Shown piece after piece: positions 1 to 7,483 of a DNA stretch of 51,004 nucleotides. Every line of letters begins with the position of its first letter. Position 1 is the first letter of the stretch. This stretch comes from an uncultured Chloroflexales bacterium (GTDB lineage Bacteria; Chloroflexota; Chloroflexia; Chloroflexales; Chloroflexaceae), in NCBI GenBank assembly GCA_937902315.1, contig CALGUG010000058.1:1-51004 (forward strand). Reading direction: 5' to 3'. The translations under genes and the position numbers were made by a program. The notes beneath the pieces were generated by a model that was given only the letters and a program-made list of their open reading frames with translations, did no database searches and was not told the DNA's origin.

Positions 1-111
1 TTTGCTGCCGACACGACTTTTGGGTAATGCATAGAGGCGGGAGAAGGGAGCGAAACCCGCTTAACGACGCACATCTCACAACAGGGAAAAATAAAACTAG
101 GGAAAGCGTTG

Positions 112-322
112 AGTTCCGCTCTGCCGAAGGCCAAATAGATAGTAATCAAATGGATTTGGCATACATCCGCTTAAAAACTAGCTTTCTCGCAACATTGAGC
201 AACGAAAACCGAGAAAGAGTTATGAGAGATTTTGCGCTGCAGCGCGAAATCTCTCACAACAAAAAGAATCAAGTTCCGCTCTGCCGAAGGCCAAATAGAT
301 AGTAATCAAATGGATTTGGCAT
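112..322. repeat. 51-bp perfect direct repeat (two copies, 160 bp apart)
   Basis: Bases 112-162 and 272-322 are identical over 51 bp and both end in ATGGATTTGGCAT, which resembles the terminus of the dispersed repeat family elsewhere in the window. The sequence just before each copy is also similar (ATCTCACAAC against ATCTCTCACAAC), so this looks like two tandem copies of a roughly 160-bp unit. I see no gene in bases 1-370. An open frame crosses the repeats but has no family resemblance. Confidence 0.8.
224..255. repeat. 32-bp near-perfect palindrome
   Basis: The arms GAGAGATTT and AAATCTCTC flank the perfect palindrome GCGCTGCAGCGC, with a single T/G mismatch that would be a U-G wobble in RNA. 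It would form a long hairpin in either strand. A related motif, TTTCGCGC-GGCA-GCGCGAAA, lies in the repeat at 28.9 kb, so it is probably part of the dispersed repeat family rather than a dedicated terminator. Confidence 0.75.
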
Positions 323-369
323 CACATAGCAATAACAGCATTCGGCTTTACCGAAGACGAGAATTTTTG

Positions 370-403
370 CAATAAAAAACCGCAGGATTCGCGTCCTGCG
401 GTT
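370..403 (-). terminator. Intrinsic terminator of sigA
   Basis: A 10-bp stem (AACCGCAGGA at 378-387 with TCCTGCGGTT at 394-403) is followed on the minus strand by TTTTTTATTG. It lies 24 bp past the sigA stop codon and is a textbook rho-independent terminator. Confidence 0.9.
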
Positions 404-426
404 GTATATAAATCGCTGTATAAAGC

Positions 427-1563
427 TTAATCGAGATAGCCTCGCAACTTCTTGCCAAGGTGGGGGTGGCGCAACTTGCGCAGTGCGACCGCTTCGATCT
501 GGCGAATGCGCTCGCGGGTAATGCCAAATTCCACACCAACCTCTTCCAGAGTTCGGTAACGACCATCTTTGAGGCCATAGCGCAACTGAATGATTTTGCG
601 CTCGCGTTCGGGCAGCTTCTGAAGCACTTCCTCGATCTGTTCGCGCAGCATCGAAGCAGCAGCCGCTTCCGAAGGCGTCGCGATTCGATCATCTTCAATA
701 AAATCGCCCATTCGCCCTTCGCCCTCTTGACCGACCGGCATCTCTAACGAGAGCGGATGCATTGAAGCTTCGAGGGTTCGTCGCACCTTGTTAGAGCTAA
801 TGCCCATTGCATCTGCGATCTCTTCGGGAGTAGGTTCGCGTTGCATGGACTGCTGCAGCTTGTGCGAGGTGCGTTTGACTTGGCTGATCGCCTCGCCCAT
901 GTGAACCGGCAAACGAATCGTTCGGCTCTGGTCGGCGATAGCGCGGGTGATGGCTTGGCGGATCCACCAGGTAGCATAGGTAGAAAATTTATGGCCTTTG
1001 GTATAGTCAAACTTTTCGACCGCGCGCATCAGGCCGATATTACCCTCTTGCACGAGGTCCATCATGGTGAGGCCATAAGATGTATATTTTTTCGCAATCG
1101 AAACAACTAAGCGAAGGTTCGCCTGAATCAAATGTTGACGTGAATCGCAACCCTTCGCATAAATTCGCTCTAAATGAAGACGCTCAGACCAGTTCGCATA
1201 ATCTTCGCGCTCGATACGCTCCAAAGCCTTATCGCCAGCTTCCATGTCTTTTGCCAAGGCAACTTCTTGTTCGGCATTCAACAAAGGAACCTGACCGATC
1301 TCTTGGAGGTACATGCGCACAGGGTCATCAAGCGCAATATCCGTCAGGTCGGGCAAATCGACCAAAAGTTCTTCTTCTGCGTTAGGAGGGGCAGTTTCGA
1401 GTTCGGCGGGGTTTTCTACAACTCGGATGCCTTCTGCTTGCAGAGCGGCATAAATTTGATCGACCTCAGTGACGTGGAGTTCTGGCTGCGGGAAGATTTC
1501 GAGGATTTCGCTATATGTCAGATATCCTTGCACCCGAGCGGTTTCAAGCAACTGCTCTATCAT
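427..1563 (-). CDS. sigA: RNA polymerase primary sigma factor (RpoD/SigA family)
   Basis: Housekeeping-type sigma-70 factor that directs RNA polymerase to -35/-10 promoters. Region 1.2 is near residues 79-106 (DPVRMYLQEIGQVPLL). Region 2 follows at about 142-215, with the core-binding motif DLVQEGNIGLMRAVEKFD and the melting segment STYATWWIRQAITRA. Region 3 covers about 225-290. Region 4 closes the protein with the helix-turn-helix TLEEVGVEFGITRERIRQIE. An upstream ATG at 1605 is in frame, but it has no ribosome site and would lie only about 14 nt from the predicted transcription start. The ATG at 1563 has AGGAG 9 nt upstream, so I chose it (378 aa). Region 1.1 is short, as in many non-proteobacterial primary sigmas. 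The gene is monocistronic, with its own promoter and terminator. Confidence 0.95.
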   Translation of the reverse strand: MIEQLLETARVQGYLTYSEILEIFPQPELHVTEVDQIYAALQAEGIRVVENPAELETAPPNAEEELLVDLPDLTDIALDDPVRMYLQEIGQVPLLNAEQEVALAKDMEAGDKALERIEREDYANWSERLHLERIYAKGCDSRQHLIQANLRLVVSIAKKYTSYGLTMMDLVQEGNIGLMRAVEKFDYTKGHKFSTYATWWIRQAITRAIADQSRTIRLPVHMGEAISQVKRTSHKLQQSMQREPTPEEIADAMGISSNKVRRTLEASMHPLSLEMPVGQEGEGRMGDFIEDDRIATPSEAAAASMLREQIEEVLQKLPERERKIIQLRYGLKDGRYRTLEEVGVEFGITRERIRQIEAVALRKLRHPHLGKKLRGYLD

Positions 1564-1625
1564 GAGCCTGAACTCCTGTATACGAGAACTACTTCGTGTA
1601 GACATATGGTGGTTAAAATATCATG

Positions 1626-1653
1626 GTTATAGACATAATACAATGTCTGTCAA
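1626..1653 (-). promoter_or_regulatory. sigA promoter
   Basis: On the minus strand TTGACA (1648-1653) is followed after 16 bp by TATAAC (1626-1631). Transcription would begin near 1619. That makes the ATG at 1605 nearly leaderless and favours the ribosome-site-bearing start at 1563. Confidence 0.65.
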
Positions 1654-1805
1654 GACCTGCTTTTTTGCTTTTCAGGCAACAAGATAGGGGCGAGAGCAGG
1701 CCCTCAAACCCCATGTTCATATGTAAGATGAAGGGAGGCGTACAGGGCATCCCGTTAAACTCCTTGCTTAACTATATCATTATGTAATGGTTTAAGTCAA
1801 CCCCT

Positions 1806-1846
1806 TTTTCCACAAAAATATTGACAAGTTTTCCACTTATCCACAG
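1806..1846 (+). promoter_or_regulatory. DnaA-box-like cluster in an AT-rich gap
   Basis: TTATCCACA at 1838-1846 matches the consensus DnaA box exactly. TTTTCCACA at 1806-1814 fits the relaxed consensus, and TTTTCCACT lies between them. The surrounding 1.75-2.05 kb is AT-rich and non-coding. With only two to three boxes and no dnaA or dnaN nearby, a DnaA-responsive site is more likely than an origin. Confidence 0.4.
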
Positions 1847-1856
1847 GTTATACAGA

Positions 1857-2262
1857 TATAATCCCAAGGCAAGTTCTTCCATTTTCAATGGAGAAAAGGT
1901 GCTTTGTTAGCAGGTCATTTTAACTATTGCAAGAATAATACCATCGTTTGGCGTAAACTATCAGCATTTTGTAATATATATCGATATCTACGCTTTAACG
2001 TTTAACTTTTAATATCTATGCCAATAGATCACGCTATGTTTATGTATTCTTGAGCCATTTTCATAAGAACAAACAAATAATCGCTCAGGCTGGAGAAAAC
2101 ATAAGCGAGCCTGAGCGCTCAGGCTACAACTTCGTCCCCTCGGACCACGAGCGATGCATTTACAATAGCATGAATCGTTAAGGCGATGAATAGGAATAAT
2201 CGCCTTATAAGAATCGACAAGAGTAACCCCCACTAAGGGGACCTATTTATGCGGGTTTTTAT
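1857..2262 (+). other. Structured gap between purB and sigA; possible plus-strand transcript
   Basis: No convincing protein gene lies between 1654 and 2384. The gap holds TATAAT at 1857-1862, a perfect 18-bp palindrome at 2108-2125 (AGCCTGAGC/GCTCAGGCT) with a further half copy at 2082-2091, and a 9-bp stem at 2179-2187/2199-2207. It ends in a terminator-like structure at 2225-2260 (AACCC ... GGGTTTTTATT). Taken together this could be a small RNA read on the plus strand. I recognise no known RNA family (tmRNA, RNase P, SRP and 6S were considered), and there is no good -35 for the TATAAT. Confidence 0.3.
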
Positions 2263-2315
2263 TACAGAAACACGGCCAAACAAGAATAAAAGGCCTTGAA
2301 AGGGGATTTTTATAA

Positions 2316-2365
2316 GCATCTAGTCAAAAAGCGCCGAGTTTTGCCAGTACTTCTTGACTAGATGC
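2316..2365 (-). terminator. Hairpin downstream of purB
   Basis: GCATCTAGTCAA (2316-2327) and TTGACTAGATGC (2354-2365) form a 12-bp perfect stem 20 bp past the purB stop. The loop is large and the minus-strand 3' side (TTATAAAAATCCCC) is only weakly U-rich, so termination efficiency is uncertain. Confidence 0.5.
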
Positions 2366-2384
2366 CATCTATCTACTACAAAGC

Positions 2385-3740
2385 CTAGATTCGTGCCAGT
2401 TTGGCTGCGACTCCGGTATAGCTCTCGGGGGTCAGCTTGTTGAGCTCGGCCTTCACGCTATCATCGACATCGAGGTCAGCGATAAAGGCGCGCAGGCTCT
2501 CAAGCGTAAGGCTCTGGCCACGTGTAAAGTTCTTGAGCGCCTCGTAGGGCTGCGGATAGTTGATACGGCGCAGAATGGTTTGCACAGCCTCGGCCAAGAC
2601 CTCGGGGTGAGCCTGCAGATCGGCTAGCATGCGCTCGCGGTTGGGGGCGATCTTGCCCAAGCCTTTCAAAATGCGGCGATAGGCGAACAGGCTGTGGCCG
2701 AAAGCGACGCCCAGATTGCGCAAGACAGTGCTATCGGAGAGGTCGCGCTGCAAACGCGAGATCGGCAGCTTGCGGCTGAAGAATTCCAGTAGCGCATTGG
2801 CGATACCCAGATTGCCCTCACCGTTCTCGAAGTCGATCGGGTTGACCTTGTGGGGCATTGTGCTCGAACCGACCTCGCCCTTGATGGCAGCTTGCATCAA
2901 GTAGGCGTCGCTGATATAGCGCCAGATATCTTGGCTAAGGTCGATCAAAATCGTATTAAAGCGCTTGAAAGCATCGCACAGCTCGGCCAAGGAATCGTGC
3001 GGCTCGATCTGGGTTGTGAGCAGCACAGGCTCGAGGTCAAGCGAGCGCACGAAGGCGCGGCTGAAGGTCGGCCAGTCGATGTCGGGCAGAGCGGCAGAGT
3101 GGGCAGCGAAGGTGCCCGTGGCGCCGTTCAGCTTGCCCGTCAGCGAGATCCTAGCGACCTCGTCGTAAGCGCGGTTGAGGCGCGCCACAAACACGGCGAA
3201 CTCTTTGCCCAAGGTGGTTGGGGTGGCCGACTGACCGTGGGTGCGCGACAACATGGGGGTTTCAGCTTCCTGATGAGCGAATTCGCGCAGCTTATTGATC
3301 AGATCCTTCATCACCGGCAACATCACCAGGTCGCGGCCTTCGCGCAACATCAGGGCGTACGAGAGGTTGTTGATGTCTTCCGAGGTAAGGGCGAAGTGAA
3401 CAGCCTCGGCCCAAGCATCGAGGCCGAACTCGCTCATCTTTTCGCGGATCCAGTACTCAACGGCTTTCACATCGTGGTTGACCTTGCGATCCCAAGCCGC
3501 GATGGCTGCCGCATCTTCAGCGCTAAACTGACGGTACAGGGCGCGCAGTTTAGCTTGCTGCTGCGGATCGAACTGCTCGATAAAACCGATGTTACGGGTG
3601 CGCGAGAGGAAGATCAGATATTCCAGCTCGACCCGCACGCGATAACGATAAAGAGCCGCCTCGCTAAAGTAGGCTTCTAGCTCCGATACATCTTTGCGGT
3701 ATCGCCCATCCAGAGGCGAGAGAGTAGTGAGACTATCCAA
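2385..3740 (-). CDS. purB: Adenylosuccinate lyase
   Basis: Catalyses two fumarate-releasing steps of purine synthesis: SAICAR to AICAR and adenylosuccinate to AMP. The 451 aa length and the sequence match the E. coli-type PurB subgroup. The lyase-superfamily signature GSSTMPHKVNPIDFENGEGN lies near residues 291-310, and the conserved TSEDINNLSYALMLR and SRTHGQSATPTTLGKE segments carry the catalytic histidines. The start is TTG at 3740 with AAAGGA about 8 nt upstream; no ATG fits the conserved N-terminus SLTTLSPLDGRY. It is a single gene flanked by repeat elements. A second purine gene, purO, lies 16 kb away on the other strand. Confidence 0.96.
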   Translation of the reverse strand: MDSLTTLSPLDGRYRKDVSELEAYFSEAALYRYRVRVELEYLIFLSRTRNIGFIEQFDPQQQAKLRALYRQFSAEDAAAIAAWDRKVNHDVKAVEYWIREKMSEFGLDAWAEAVHFALTSEDINNLSYALMLREGRDLVMLPVMKDLINKLREFAHQEAETPMLSRTHGQSATPTTLGKEFAVFVARLNRAYDEVARISLTGKLNGATGTFAAHSAALPDIDWPTFSRAFVRSLDLEPVLLTTQIEPHDSLAELCDAFKRFNTILIDLSQDIWRYISDAYLMQAAIKGEVGSSTMPHKVNPIDFENGEGNLGIANALLEFFSRKLPISRLQRDLSDSTVLRNLGVAFGHSLFAYRRILKGLGKIAPNRERMLADLQAHPEVLAEAVQTILRRINYPQPYEALKNFTRGQSLTLESLRAFIADLDVDDSVKAELNKLTPESYTGVAAKLARI

Positions 3741-3766
3741 GGTCTATGTCCTTTCAATGCTGATAT

Positions 3767-3901
3767 ACCAAATCCGAGCGCTGCAAAGCCGACGCAGCCG
3801 CTTCGAGGCAAGATCGACAGGTGATCCTTTGAGCATGACCTATCGAGCTCGCCGTTAAAAGCCAACGCCTGAAAACGAAGCGCAGTGACGGATTTGATAG
3901 A
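3767..3901. repeat. Dispersed repeat, degenerate copy lacking the core
   Basis: Starts with ATACCAAATCCG (3768-3779) and ends with GTGACGGATTTGATAG, the inverted terminal sequence of the family. The internal 19-bp core is not present. It fills the space upstream of purB. Confidence 0.45.
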
Positions 3902-3915
3902 GCAATTGCTTCAGT

Positions 3916-4458
3916 TTAGGAATGTGGTAGTGATTGCCACTCGCTACGCAATATACCCATCAAAACGCGATCATGATAAGCTCCATTGCTCCAAACCTGC
4001 TCGCGCTGGCGTCCTTCCTCGCGAAAACCACAGGCGAGGTAGGCCCGAATCGCAGCCTGATTGGCGCTGTGTGTCGACAGCCAGACTTTATGGCGATTTT
4101 GATACACAAAAGCATAGTGCAACAGCAGCTTGATCGCTTCGCGACCATAACCCTTGCCACGGTAAGCCGGATCGCCGATGCCGATCCCCAGCTCACAGGT
4201 ATGGGCGACCGGGTCGATATTGAACAGGCCGCACGAACCAATGTAAACCCCTGCGACATCGATCGCAAAGTGTTCGCCGTTGCGCCCGCCCTCGCTCACC
4301 TGTCGATCGAAATCGGCCAGCAAGCGCTCGAACGACTGCGGCATAGGAGGGTCACCGCCGCCAGCTAGTTCGAAGGCGAGATCGTTATTGAAGGTCCATT
4401 GACGAGTTAGATCTTCGCGAGTAAGAGCGCGTAAGGTAACACGATCGCCGATCAGCAT
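3916..4458 (-). CDS. GNAT family N-acetyltransferase (RimJ/RimL-like)
   Basis: 180 aa, one GNAT domain over nearly its whole length. The N-terminus VTLRALTREDL is typical of the RimJ/RimL subgroup. The acetyl-CoA pyrophosphate loop is GDPAYRGKGYGREAIKLLL, and the C-terminal NQAAIRAYLACGFREEGR is the usual motif B end. The expected role is acetyl transfer from acetyl-CoA to an amine on a protein or small molecule in the cytoplasm; the substrate cannot be read from sequence. The ATG has GGAGGAAAG upstream. It stands alone between two repeat elements. Confidence 0.85.
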   Translation of the reverse strand: MLIGDRVTLRALTREDLTRQWTFNNDLAFELAGGGDPPMPQSFERLLADFDRQVSEGGRNGEHFAIDVAGVYIGSCGLFNIDPVAHTCELGIGIGDPAYRGKGYGREAIKLLLHYAFVYQNRHKVWLSTHSANQAAIRAYLACGFREEGRQREQVWSNGAYHDRVLMGILRSEWQSLPHS

Positions 4459-4591
4459 GATCTTTCCTCCAAACAGATGCGCCCCTTTTGCGAGTATAGC
4501 ATAAAAGGGGCGCTGACTTTGAGACCATTAAGACAGAGCAGAAGGTACAAACCGATTCAAGCGGGCGAAAGCGCAGTTCGACAGGCGCTTT

Positions 4592-4761
4592 ATAGCAAAT
4601 CCGTTTGATCAATTCAGTACTCTGGCGGCGTGGTCTCTTCCCCAAAGAGGGCTGCTAGCGCGTCCGCCTACGGCTATCAACAGCTCGCCCGTAAGCAGGG
4701 TGGGGTAACAGTATGCCGAGAGACCGCCCCAAAATACAACGATTCAAGCGGATTTCGTATC
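4592..4761 (+). repeat. Dispersed repeat, full-length copy, core on plus strand
   Basis: About 170 bp bounded by GCAAATCCGTTTGATC and ATTCAAGCGGATTTCGTAT, which are imperfect inverted repeats of each other. The core CGCGTCCGCCTACGGCTA starts at about 4659. It aligns along its whole length with the reverse complement of the copy at 44773-44940, including shared outer segments. It ends only a few bases from the stop codon of the next acetyltransferase. Confidence 0.85.
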
Positions 4762-4763
4762 TG

Positions 4764-5378
4764 CTACTCGCTCTCTGCGGGCGATAAACGCATGCCATAA
4801 AGCACTGCGGGCGGCTCGGCGGGCAAACGTGTGAAGCCGACTCGTTCATAAAAGCGAATAGCACGTTCGTTATCGGCGGCCACACCAAGATGCACGCCGG
4901 GCACACCTAGACTGCGCAGTTTGTCGATGAAGGTCTTGATCAAGTCCCTACCTAAGCCCTGATTCTGACCGACGGGCAGAATATCGATATGAAGGTGCGC
5001 GGGGTAGCCCTCGATCTGACGTCGCGAGCGCTGATCTTCGTGGAAGCGGCGGATCAAAATCGCATCGCGCGATTCGTCGTTAGGATCGGGCATGGGATAG
5101 CGCAAACGCAGGGTCGGGAACCACTCGTTTTCGCAGCGTTCAGCGAAGCTTGCGCTGTCGCGCGTACCCAGCACGTAGCCGACCGGAGCATGGTTATGGG
5201 TCAGAATAAAGCAGAGATCCGGCTCGAAGATGGCATAAGGCGCGGCATACATATGGCCCAACAGCTCATGATCTTTAAAAAGATGGCTGGCATCTTTGCC
5301 GCTCGCACCTGTTAACAAACAGATGCGATACAGCGCATACATATCACTCGGGTGAAATGGGCGTATGGCAAACGACAT
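4764..5378 (-). CDS. GNAT family N-acetyltransferase
   Basis: 204 aa single-domain GNAT protein. The N-terminus AIRPFHPSDMYALYRICLL begins the fold. The acetyl-CoA loop is near residues 136-146 (PVGQNQGLGRDLIKTF), and VAADNERAIRFYERVGF is the C-terminal strand-helix motif. The middle part, with HLHIDILP before the loop, resembles the acetyltransferase-like family related to the C-terminal domain of eukaryotic O-GlcNAcase. That assignment is from memory and low confidence. Substrate unknown. The ribosome site before ATG 5378 is weak. The stop codon lies directly beside a repeat element. Confidence 0.82.
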   Translation of the reverse strand: MSFAIRPFHPSDMYALYRICLLTGASGKDASHLFKDHELLGHMYAAPYAIFEPDLCFILTHNHAPVGYVLGTRDSASFAERCENEWFPTLRLRYPMPDPNDESRDAILIRRFHEDQRSRRQIEGYPAHLHIDILPVGQNQGLGRDLIKTFIDKLRSLGVPGVHLGVAADNERAIRFYERVGFTRLPAEPPAVLYGMRLSPAESE

Positions 5379-5635
5379 AGCTCACACTTTCTGCTCAAAA
5401 AAGGCGATGTCGTTATAGTATAATATCAGATTACCATAGTCAGCTTATGGATCGTAAGTAAAAACCCAAGAATGAAGTAACTCTTGTTAGTGTGTAGATT
5501 CGCTCTCCAAGGTTATATGTCTCATTCTGAGTGACTCGTTAAGAGAGCTTCTATTTCTATGCGTTCGATCGTAGCCGTGACAGAGCGCCCAGAAGGGCGG
5601 TCTTAAAGCACCTATTAACTCTACAGGACTAATCG

Positions 5636-6013
5636 ATGAGCAATCCTTATGCCCAACTCTTGGCCGGACGCTGGATCGGTGAAACCCAAGGCTACTCCAT
5701 GCCGGCTCACATCTGGGAAATTAGCGTTAAGGGTAATCGCCTGATTGTTCTATCGCGTTGGGAAGATGAACAGAAAACCACTCGGCTTATAGCTGATATG
5801 GTTGCTGAAGAGCCCTGCTTCAAACTTGGGCGGTTCATTGGCTATCTGATCGGAACGCAACACTTTGTTATTCCGAAATGGGATACAAACGATACACGTG
5901 GCAATCACGGACCCGACTACGATGTTGTCTTTTCGCGGCCTGGTCTAGCCGAACTACAGGCTCACGATATCTGGAAGAAGTTTCGAGAAGAAAACACCCA
6001 TATAGAAGAGTAA
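5636..6013 (+). CDS. Conserved-looking hypothetical protein (125 aa)
   Basis: I do not recognise this family. The protein is small and soluble, with no signal peptide or membrane segment and no cysteine pair motif. It begins PYAQLLAGRWIGETQGYSMPAHIWEI, suggesting a beta-rich small-molecule-binding fold, but that is only an impression. AGGA lies 7 nt before ATG 5636, and codon use resembles that of the neighbours, so it is probably a real gene. The 257 bp before it (5379-5635) hold no other gene. A repeat element starts 2 bp after its stop. Confidence 0.6.
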   Translation: MSNPYAQLLAGRWIGETQGYSMPAHIWEISVKGNRLIVLSRWEDEQKTTRLIADMVAEEPCFKLGRFIGYLIGTQHFVIPKWDTNDTRGNHGPDYDVVFSRPGLAELQAHDIWKKFREENTHIEE

Positions 6014-6014
6014 T

Positions 6015-6180
6015 TCGAAATCCGTTTGAATCGTTGTATATGCGGTGATCTTTCCACACAAATAGAGACGCCCTTTTTGGGGCGGGTTGTTGGTAGCCGT
6101 AGGCGGACGCGCTGAGAACTGAATGGCAGGGAGAGACCTCGCCGCTAAAGCACTGAACGCAGCAAACGGATTTGGCATCA
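6015..6180 (-). repeat. Dispersed repeat, full-length copy, core on minus strand
   Basis: Bounded by CGAAATCCGTTTGAATC and GCAAACGGATTTGGCATCA. The reverse-complement core GTAGCCGTAGGCGGACGCG is near 6093-6111. It begins 2 bp after the stop codon of the preceding gene, so the element was inserted, or is tolerated, right at the gene end. Confidence 0.85.
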
Positions 6181-6207
6181 GTTTATTCCCCGCTTAAACA
6201 TACCAAA

Positions 6208-6250
6208 CGAAGGGAGAGCGCCTGGCAATATTCCAAACTCTCTCCCTTCG
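6208..6250 (-). terminator. Hairpin after the VWA gene
   Basis: CGAAGGGAGAG (6208-6218) pairs with CTCTCCCTTCG (6240-6250), an 11-bp stem 24 bp past the stop. On the minus strand it is followed by TTTGGTATG, a weak U-tract. The arm sequence is close to that of the terminator after typA (46911-46946). Confidence 0.6.
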
Positions 6251-6274
6251 GATAGCACGCTCACTCTCGCATCA

Positions 6275-7474
6275 TCAAGCGTTAGGGAAGAGGCGCACAA
6301 CTTGGCCGAATGGGAAGCGGCTTTCGTCGATGCCGTTGGGCGTCACGACCCACAAGACTGGGCAGCTCGGCCTCTGCTTGGGGAAGCTGCCATACCCATC
6401 GGTCATATAGATTACAACTGACGGGTCCCAAGGCGGGCGGTAGCGAGGGATCTGCTCGAAGAAGGGCCGAAAGTCGGTGCCGCCGCCCCCAACCGGAGTC
6501 GGCAAGGGACCCTGCGGGCTGAGGCGATGCGGCCCATAGACCTTGCTATCGGCGAAATAGAGATCGCAGCGCAGGTGGGGATAGCTGCGCAGAATAGTCT
6601 GAACTTCGCCGATAAAGGTCTGTATCGCGTTTTGATTGATCGAACCGCTGGTATCGACGCAGACTAATACGGTCAGATTATCGCCGCTGGTCGTTTCGAG
6701 GTAGAGGCCGCGCCCAACGAAGCGGCGGTCGTAATCTTGAAAATCGCTGGGCGTTTTGACCAGAAAGCGCCAGAGCACACTGCGCCAATCGAGCCTGCCC
6801 GGTACAGTTTGCGCCAGCTCGCGCGCAAAACCAGCGGGCATAGTGCCGATCTGCAGGTTTTCGGCGCGTTGACGGGCCTGCTCAAGGGCCTGCTGCCAAT
6901 GGCGCTCCATATCCTTCTCTTTGGCGGCCCGATCGCTCGGACGCTCGCCGCTGTTCTGTTGCGACTCGGCATCTTGAGGGGCCTGTTCGAGCAGATCGCC
7001 TGGGCCATCGCTCGAGTCTTGCTGATCTTGAGCACTCTGTTGATTGGCCTGCTTCTTCTGTTCTTGGCGCTGAATCAGGCGCTCATAGACCTCTTCGGTA
7101 CTCAAGTTTTCGAGCTGCGGATCGCGCAAACCACCTTTGGGCAGAATATAGCCATCTTTGACCAGCATGCCGTTGATCACAATATCGGCGGCCACGTTCC
7201 AGAGCTGCAGATCGCGCCCGCCTCGGCGCGGCACATGTAACAGCGCATCGTGTAAAACCTCGTGGGCCAGCAGGCCGTCGCGCTCTTCGGGTGTGAGGGC
7301 CGCAAAAAACTCCGGATTAACAAAGATCGTCTGGCCATCGGTGGCAGCGGTCGGAATGTGATTGCTGCTTTCGAACTTGGCAAACAGTGCCAGCGTGCTA
7401 AAAAACGCGCTGCGTTGCTGCATGCGCTGCAGCGAAGCACTCACCGCTTGAGCCATAGCTTCATCGAGCTTCAT
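6275..7474 (-). CDS. VWA-like domain protein with putative metallopeptidase N-terminus (DUF2201-type)
   Basis: 399 aa with two parts. The N-terminal part carries HEVLHDALLH (residues 71-80), an HExxH zinc-peptidase-like motif, and matches what is known of the DUF2201 putative metallopeptidase region. A Gln/Asp/Ser-rich charged linker follows (about 130-200). The C-terminal part is a VWA-like fold with an intact metal-ion-dependent adhesion site, DTSGSIN, then GGGGTDFRPFFE. Such proteins work with a MoxR-type AAA+ ATPase, which is the next gene upstream in the same transcript, 9 bp away. The likely joint role is chaperone-like maturation or metal insertion of an unknown client. The ATG has GGAGGCTGCC upstream, overlapping the ATPase stop region. 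Confidence 0.82.
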   Translation of the reverse strand: MKLDEAMAQAVSASLQRMQQRSAFFSTLALFAKFESSNHIPTAATDGQTIFVNPEFFAALTPEERDGLLAHEVLHDALLHVPRRGGRDLQLWNVAADIVINGMLVKDGYILPKGGLRDPQLENLSTEEVYERLIQRQEQKKQANQQSAQDQQDSSDGPGDLLEQAPQDAESQQNSGERPSDRAAKEKDMERHWQQALEQARQRAENLQIGTMPAGFARELAQTVPGRLDWRSVLWRFLVKTPSDFQDYDRRFVGRGLYLETTSGDNLTVLVCVDTSGSINQNAIQTFIGEVQTILRSYPHLRCDLYFADSKVYGPHRLSPQGPLPTPVGGGGTDFRPFFEQIPRYRPPWDPSVVIYMTDGYGSFPKQRPSCPVLWVVTPNGIDESRFPFGQVVRLFPNA

Positions 7475-7483
7475 GGCAGCCTC

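Noticed and set aside
1750..2050. Chromosomal origin of replication
   Set aside because: Only one perfect and one or two near DnaA boxes, and no dnaA, dnaN or gidA genes nearby. A regulatory site is the simpler reading.
2009..2233. Minus-strand open frame of 74 codons between sigA and purB
   Set aside because: No family resemblance, no ribosome site, and it crosses the perfect palindrome and stem-loops. Structured non-coding DNA fits better.
2850..3680. Long plus-strand frame of 276 codons opposite purB
   Set aside because: Shadow of the purB gene. Its sequence shows no family motif, while the minus frame is a clear adenylosuccinate lyase.
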